This document shows, one piece after another, positions 58,123 through 64,000 of a stretch of 64,000 nt of DNA. The first letter of the stretch is position 1; each line of letters begins with the position of its first letter. A program made the translations under genes and the position numbers. Location of the stretch: assembly GCA_004123355.1 (NCBI GenBank), contig SCHM01000002.1:8095569-8159568 (forward strand). The letters are read 5' to 3'. The notes beneath the pieces are model-generated. The model did no database searches. It was not told the DNA's origin and saw only the letters and a list, made by a program, of their open reading frames with translations. Origin of the DNA: Amphirosellinia nigrospora (Eukaryota; Ascomycota; Sordariomycetes; Xylariales; Xylariaceae).

Positions 58123-60395
58123 GGTGGACTTATATACACACAAATACCTTACCACCTGTAACAGCGGGGTCTTGGATGGGGATGGGGATAGGGATAGGGA
58201 TAGGTAGGAATGGGATGTGATAGGAAGGCTTGACCTTTCGTCCGTAACGCGGGTAGATGAGACAGCAACTAGGCAGTCTCCCAATCATACAAATAGTGCA
58301 GGCCAGGCACTCCCGTGCAGCAAGCACGATGTCACTGCGGACCGCAGGACGGAAGTCACGCTAACCGTGGACCCAAGATGGATCCAGCAATAGCCAGGAC
58401 CTAGACCAAGACTAGTGATAGACGCGAGAGGATTCCCTCTTACTCTGACGCGCGTGGCAGCAAGATGGAGATGGTAGATGGTAATGCTCGACTAATGCTA
58501 CCAGGGCGGAGGGCCACGCGGGTTGGCTCGACGCCGGTGGTGTAAGCGCGAGATGAGGATGCATGTGGGTGAGGGTTAATGCGGCTGGCTTCTACTAAGT
58601 ATACGTTCTGTAAGACATTATTAATGCAGCCTGAATGAGGGTGCCCGTGTCACTGTTGGCTGCAAGCTGGTGCGCCTGTGTGAGCTGATGGAAGGGATGG
58701 AAATGGAAGGGGGATGGGGGTAGTGGATGCGGCGGTGGATACCACTCCGGGTAACGGTCCAAGTCAGGTCGGGCCCTGGTCGGGATATCGGGACTTTCAC
58801 GATACCTGCGCAATTGCACGCCATTATCCCATTATCCCAGTATCCCAACATCCCAGCATCCCACATACCGGTGGGTTGACACTTTGTCTCGTGGACGTGA
58901 GGTTGCACCCTACTGCGACTGAGGATCAAGCCAGTATGGCACTATAGTGTCTGTCTAATAAACTTGGGCACCGGCTACGTAGCAATGAGGGCGTCAAAAT
59001 ATATTGCGCCTATCTTCAGACAGACGCTCCGAGATGTATTTACTCGGCGTGGCGGCTAAAACAAACGTCCGTCCCACGTTTGGAAACCCTTACAGGTACT
59101 TCGTGCCAGAGTAGGTACGGAAGAGCGCGCTAAAGCGACGAGGCTATTCCATATTGGTGCATCGTGGTGGGCTATCTTCACATTTTCGTCCGACTTTATC
59201 GCTTAAAATCACCGTTCGGACCGTTCGATAGATAGGTGGGGGTGTTGCTGCTTACACAAGCCTGGGTAATCAATCAAGACGATTCCCAATCAATAGCCAT
59301 TCACTTTCGCCCGGCTCATATTAATCCGGCCTTCATATCTTATCCTCTCTTTTATATCTCACACAGCCTGCCTACACAATTATTGAGTCGCCGGCACTTG
59401 CTCTCTTGCCCGGCTGTTGCAATCTTGGCCGTTGTGCACACATGTTTCGTTTCTGCGGGCGAGGGGTGAAGGGCAAGCCAACCCCTCTCCCTCTTGGCTT
59501 TCCGATGGAGGGTAGTTCTGATTCAGTCCCCAGAATCAATACCCCTCCTGAATTCGGACATTTTTATCTACTTAGAAACACCAACAACTGATATATCCCC
59601 AATCTAGATAGCGTACCCTTTCGTTTTCCTATTTCATACCTCTACTGCGTATACCTTGAGAGAGAATAACAGTCAATAGACGACAGTCACAGACACCACA
59701 TTACATGAGTAATTGCCAGAATAGGACATTGCCCACCGAGGTATCTTGACCCCTCGAATGCGCTACATGCGATATGAAAGGGACGGGAGTAAGCCTTAGA
59801 GCCTCATCTAGCCTATTCAGGGCGGGGCTAAGATAGTAATTCCTATAAAGCGCTAAATGCGAACATAAATTTATGACATCATTTGACCGACTTCCAATAT
59901 CGCTATCGCCATTTCAATGTATAGGTCGTTATGGAAGGTATACATGAGCTTTTCACAGAGGTTATAAAACATTGAATATGTATCCTTAAATTTCTGGAAG
60001 CACGATCATTTGAGTTAGGCCCAAATTAAATCCAGAAACAATAATCCGTTAGCATCCCTTGAATCCATAGTACAGCTGTATGACTATCGTCATAATATGC
60101 GATCCTAACTCCACGTAATAGCTTTGACCTCGTTATTGTTTGCATCGAATGTCATTCGTGTCGGGGGTTGGAAGCAACGAGCACCCACGATATAAGATAG
60201 GACTCTTCCCCGCTTGCGCTATAGTTTAAATCTAGTTGCCTTTTTTTGTAGAACCCCTTGTAGTAGCCCGTAACGTATAAAATCAACCATAAAAAGATCT
60301 GATATCCTCAAATTGGCCCCAACCTTCATACCGAGCAATACCCCCACCGTCTAGCGATGGTAGCCAGTAGGTAGTTCGCTAATTAGAAGCGATAA
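58123..60395. other. Gene-poor intergenic region of 2.3 kb
   Basis: The first 250 bases are the nitroreductase promoter, including a GATAGG/GATGGG short tandem repeat at about 58177-58205. A run of CCCATTATCCCAGTATCCC-like units lies at about 58825-58863. No coding region is supported. Confidence 0.45.
58822..58863 (+). repeat. Short tandem repeat of ATCCCA(N) units
   Basis: Five to six imperfect copies of a nine-base unit based on CATCCCA or TATCCCA, lying in intergenic DNA upstream of the nitroreductase gene. It has the look of a simple minisatellite. Confidence 0.6.
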
Positions 60396-62310
60396 TTACC
60401 AAGTCTCAGCAATGTATTGGCCAACTTCCTTCTTCAGACCCCAGAACCTCTTTGCTTCGTCATGCTCTAGGTTACCCTTGGCCATCGCCACCTTGATAAG
60501 TGCCTCCTCGACGCCTTCGCCCATGCCCTTGCTACTCCCGCATACGAAGACACGTCCATCGAGCGAGTTAATGATATACCAAACTAGATCTGCCTGGTTG
60601 ACCACCTCTTCTTGGACGTAGCGTCCCTCACCACGTCGGCTCTCGATCACACGCTTAACTTCGTCTTCGTGGACACCCCATTCGCCGCTGTATAGCTCAT
60701 CGACAAGAGAGTCGCGGATGCCTTGAAGAACCCATACTTTATTGGCGCAGTTTGCGTTTTTCAGGCGTCGCTGAACGAAACCTCGGAATGGCGCAATACC
60801 GACTCCAGCCCCGATAAGGAGCATTGGCCCATCCGTAACGAATTGCTTCGCAAGAGGGTTGGCCATTAAGCCTTTAAACATGGGAATGTAGATCTGAGGT
60901 GACTTTCACCACGGCCCTGTGAATCCAAGAAGCTGAGGGCTTGGCGCTGGAAGAAACCAGAGCCAACACCCGTGCGGCACCCACCACGCCAGTCAGCCGT
61001 CTCATGAACGGTGACAGCTATCTCAATGATACGGTGCTGCTTACCATCTCGGATCTCATATGACTCATGTGGGTCATTGGAAAGGGAGTAGAACCTTGGC
61101 ATCAAAGGTTGAAGAACGGACAGAAGGACGTCCATGGGAGGTTTGGCGGAAGGGAAAGCACTGAGAATCTGAGAGATGGAGATATGGGGTCCAGTACGGA
61201 AATCACAAAAGACGCCCTGACCTTCTCCGGAGCACAGAAACATGAGAACCATTTTCTCATTGGGGTCATGGCAGTGTTCGGCTAGCACACGTAACAGAGG
61301 CTTCGTCGGAGGGTATGATTGAAGATCAGAGCACCAGGTAAGAAGATCCCGCCGCGTTGTAACTAGTTGCCTTGCTTTGTCATCACCCCAAACAGTAGGC
61401 CATCGGCCTTTTGTGGTCCTCAACCAGACAGGTTTGTCGCGAAGGTAGCGGGGGACTAGCAACAAATCGAGGACCTGCTCCACAGAAGCAGCATCGTTGG
61501 GCGCAGAAACGCCGATGGCACCTCCAACCTTGAAGTCCGAGTTATCCTCATTGGGATAATCGGTAATATCAAGATCGAAATGGAAAGTCCGCTTCTCAGC
61601 ACCATGTCCGGTGAGCTCTCGTGTATTATGGACCCTAGCTGGATGGACATGGTAAGGAGGATGTGGCTGGACAAAGGACGGAGGCTGTATCGAGGTGTCA
61701 AGATCTTCAAGCTCAAGTTTCGTTAAATCGAACTCCAGTGAAGTAGAGACTCCATTTTCGCTGCCGGCGTCATTTCCCATTGAAATAGCAGAATCGGCAG
61801 GAGAAGCCGTCTGAGACGGGCGCCGAAGCTGCTTTTCCAGGAATGTGAACTGTTCAGGCAACTCGGTAACGCCTGTTAAGATTTTAGGGATCTCTTTGAT
61901 CCTGAGGCCCAAGGAGCGAAAGGCATCGTTGTCCGGTAGAACGACATTTTCATATTCAGTTCCTGGTTTCTTTTTCTGGAAATTCATGCAGCAGTTAGCA
62001 CCACAACATCGGTTAATCAGCTGCTGAGTAGATTCGCCAGTGATGCGCTGTATGTCGCTAGCGCTCTGGGATATTAACCGGGTAGACGCGCGCCGTTTAC
62101 GGGGGAATTCTGGGAGACGGGGTTCATCCTGATCCTCGGAGTCTTTCCGAATATGTTGAGCGAGGGGGCAATGGAAGGTAGAATTGGCTCCTCGGGAACA
62201 CTCTCGGCTGCCGAAGCAGCAAGTGTCTGGTCGTGTATAGCAGCCATTAATACTTCTTCGGGGCCCGAAATTTCCCTCGGCGTCGATATAGCTTTCTCCC
62301 CCTCGGCCAC
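60396..62310 (-). CDS. FAD/NAD(P)H oxidoreductase (diflavin-reductase type, no flavodoxin domain)
   Basis: A ferredoxin-NADP reductase-family protein like the C-terminal half of cytochrome P450 reductase or sulfite reductase. From the 5' end it has an N-terminal low-complexity part (GPEEVLMAAIHDQTLAAS), then a Cys cluster in INRCCGANCCMNFQKKKPG, a variable linker and the connecting region. The FAD domain has MPRFYSLSNDPH (RxYS) and GCRTGVGSGFF, and the NAD(P)H domain has MLLIGAGVGIAPFRGF, VWVLQGIRDSLVDELY, NSLDGRVFVCGSSKGMGEGV and the closing KEVGQYIAETW at 60396. No flavodoxin/FMN domain is visible upstream, which is unusual. The Cys cluster might bind metal or be palmitoylated. Frame slips lie near 60890 and 62060. 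The start codon is uncertain. Confidence 0.8.
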
Positions 62311-64000
62311 GAACAGGTCGAGTTTCCTAGACAGTGTACAAGTCGACTAGGTTGCAATAATGGCCAAGGAGGATGCCGAAAATGTACACTGTGTCGCAAA
62401 GCCGCTATATGACGTGAAGCGCGTGACAAGAAGCCGTACGGTTGGTTAAATATTGATAATCGTAGGAACGTGTGTGTGCACGAGGCGAGCAAGTGCGCAA
62501 AGTTGTACGTAAAATACTCAATAGAAAATGTTCGTGACGTAAAGCTCTCCTAGTGGGTAAAGGACCGATAATCGCGAGCAAGCTGAATTGAGGAATATGG
62601 TCGTAAGGCGCCGGCTGGGAAGCAGTAGTGGCAGAATGTTGGAAACACGAAAAGCGAGCTGGGGAGGCCGGGCGGCGATTATTAATAGTGTAAAGACACC
62701 CAAGGTAATCGATCGGCAGGCGCTCCAGACCGCCGTCGGCTATGATGACAGTGAACAAGAACCCCTATCAGATGTGGCTTGCCGGTGCAAAAGTGGGTAC
62801 AATCTGATAAGTCTGCCCGACATAGCAGACCCATGCACCTACCCCAGGTAATCAGTTAATGCTATAGGTCACCTTTTGCGATCCGATCCTCGCCGACCTC
62901 GCTCGCAAAGGGAAAATTCCACTAACGACGGTGTCGTGCTACTATACACACTGCCCAGTTAGTCGCCTGCTTCGGGTCCTTATTGTAAGACATCAACTGT
63001 GCACAAACATTAGCAGTAACATCTCATTATGGTGGTCGACAAGTACTATCAATCTGCCTTGCATAGAGAAGTAGATACCTAGGTTAGGCAACTTAAAGTA
63101 ATACAGTCAGCGGAAGAGCTGGGTACAAAATGTTTATAAATCTTATTCGACTTATACCGTATTCGCAAAAGTAGATCCAGTATTTTAACACACTATTACC
63201 TAAGGTAGTGTGCATACAAAGCATCAACAGGTATTCCGCCCCAGACGAAAATGATTTCTACCTTACCAACCAATCGCTAACTGTATGTGTCCTCTTGCCC
63301 CATCATCCCGCTTGCTCAAGTGGGCAACCCCAGACAAACCCGGCATCTTGGAATGTCTTCCGCAAATGCATCATTACATCCGCTTAGAGCCTACATTAGT
63401 GCCCATGTAGTACCGACGCAGAAAACTTCCAGTGTTACAGCCCTCTTCATAATGACAGGAGCGCAAACAGGATTTCAGCCGATAAGCCAAGGAATATTAC
63501 CCGGCCACAGGCTGACCTCAGATCATTCTTCCAATAACTATAAATAAATCCCCAGTATTCTTATCAATGGCAACTCCAATGGATGCCAATTGGGCATCAT
63601 CGGTCCTTGTGTGAAGCTCTGCTCTGACGTTCCCAGCGCCAACCGAATCATCACAGAGGTATCCAATCAATGTACATTGCGTCAGCACTGTGCCACCCAT
63701 CCATCCCTCTCATTCCTGTAATCTAATCAATCAATTTTTATCAATCTCATCTAATCTCCGAAACCGGCCAGCCAGTTTCAGCTCGGGGCTACCGAGAACG
63801 GACAAGCGCATTAGCTGGGCGCCGCGTAAGATCAGATAACACAATTGTCTCAGTTCGGCGAATCATCACTTCAGGAAAACCTCCCGAGCCTGTTCACTGA
63901 CATTCATATCGTCCTTTAGTTCTCTTCACGTGAAGGAATCGCTATTATCTATTCAACAGTAGAGATAATGTGCTATTTACTTCATAAGCTAAACCCCTGG
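62311..64000. other. Terminal region without a supported gene
   Basis: This holds the promoter of the reductase gene, then AT-rich sequence with a TACCTAGGTTAGG motif near 63077. Short frames (for example 63287-63547) have no recognisable domain. Confidence 0.35.

Overview
The window is nuclear DNA of a filamentous ascomycete (Pezizomycotina). The signs are dense genes with short GT-AG introns, a Zn2Cys6 transcription factor, a HET-domain protein, Dcr2, Vac8, IMP1 and TIM22 housekeeping genes, GH16/GH76 wall enzymes and a Cip1-like secreted protein. A Sordariomycete is my best guess, from overall protein resemblance only. No rRNA, tRNA, CRISPR array, virus-derived element or complete transposon was recognised.

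Layout. 2.0-4.0 kb: membrane protein with a disordered tail. 4.3-6.7 kb (-): PhoD-like phosphatase. 7.3-8.1 kb: p24 cargo receptor. 8.8-11.1 kb: SNW/Prp45 splicing factor. 12.7-14.0 kb: membrane-anchored GH16. 15.2-15.9 kb (-): TIM22. 16.7-17.9 kb: NAP/SET histone chaperone. 19.2-20.8 kb: GH76. 21.2-22.0 kb (-): mitochondrial IF-3. 22.5-23.3 kb: IMP1 protease. 23.8-25.9 kb (-): Vac8. 28.3-29.4 kb: second GH16. 30.2-31.1 kb: methyltransferase. 31.3-32.6 kb (-): intradiol dioxygenase. 32.6-36.1 kb: gene-poor. 36.1-36.9 kb: Cip1-like. 38.2-41.5 kb: HET protein with membrane N-terminus. 42.6-43.9 kb: SNF4 (AMPK gamma). 44.7-48.8 kb: RhoGAP. 50.0-51.6 kb (-): Zn2Cys6 factor. 54.2-56.1 kb: Dcr2 phosphatase. 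57.3-58.1 kb (-): nitroreductase. 60.4-62.3 kb (-): FAD/NAD(P)H reductase. There is no metabolic cluster. The genes are a mix of housekeeping, wall and biomass, and self-recognition functions.

The most striking signal is a family of near-identical introns. At least seven introns of 125-145 bp in three unrelated genes (PhoD, SNW/Prp45, HET) can be aligned from donor to acceptor. They share a common 5' block, a common 3' block holding the branch point, and an internal inverted repeat. A longer, diverged eighth copy lies in the methyltransferase, and a 66-bp PhoD intron keeps only the 5' block. These behave as introner-like elements, that is, introns that multiply. SNW/Prp45 carries three in a row, separated by exons of 51 and 28 bases.

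A second pattern affects every gene model. Most conserved genes are interrupted by single-base frame slips that often fall in short homopolymer runs, while the protein on either side stays conserved. This looks like uncorrected long-read sequence more than mass pseudogenisation. Three genes (GH16 at 12.7 kb, Cip1-like, nitroreductase) read through cleanly. Coordinates of slipped genes are therefore locus spans, not single open frames.
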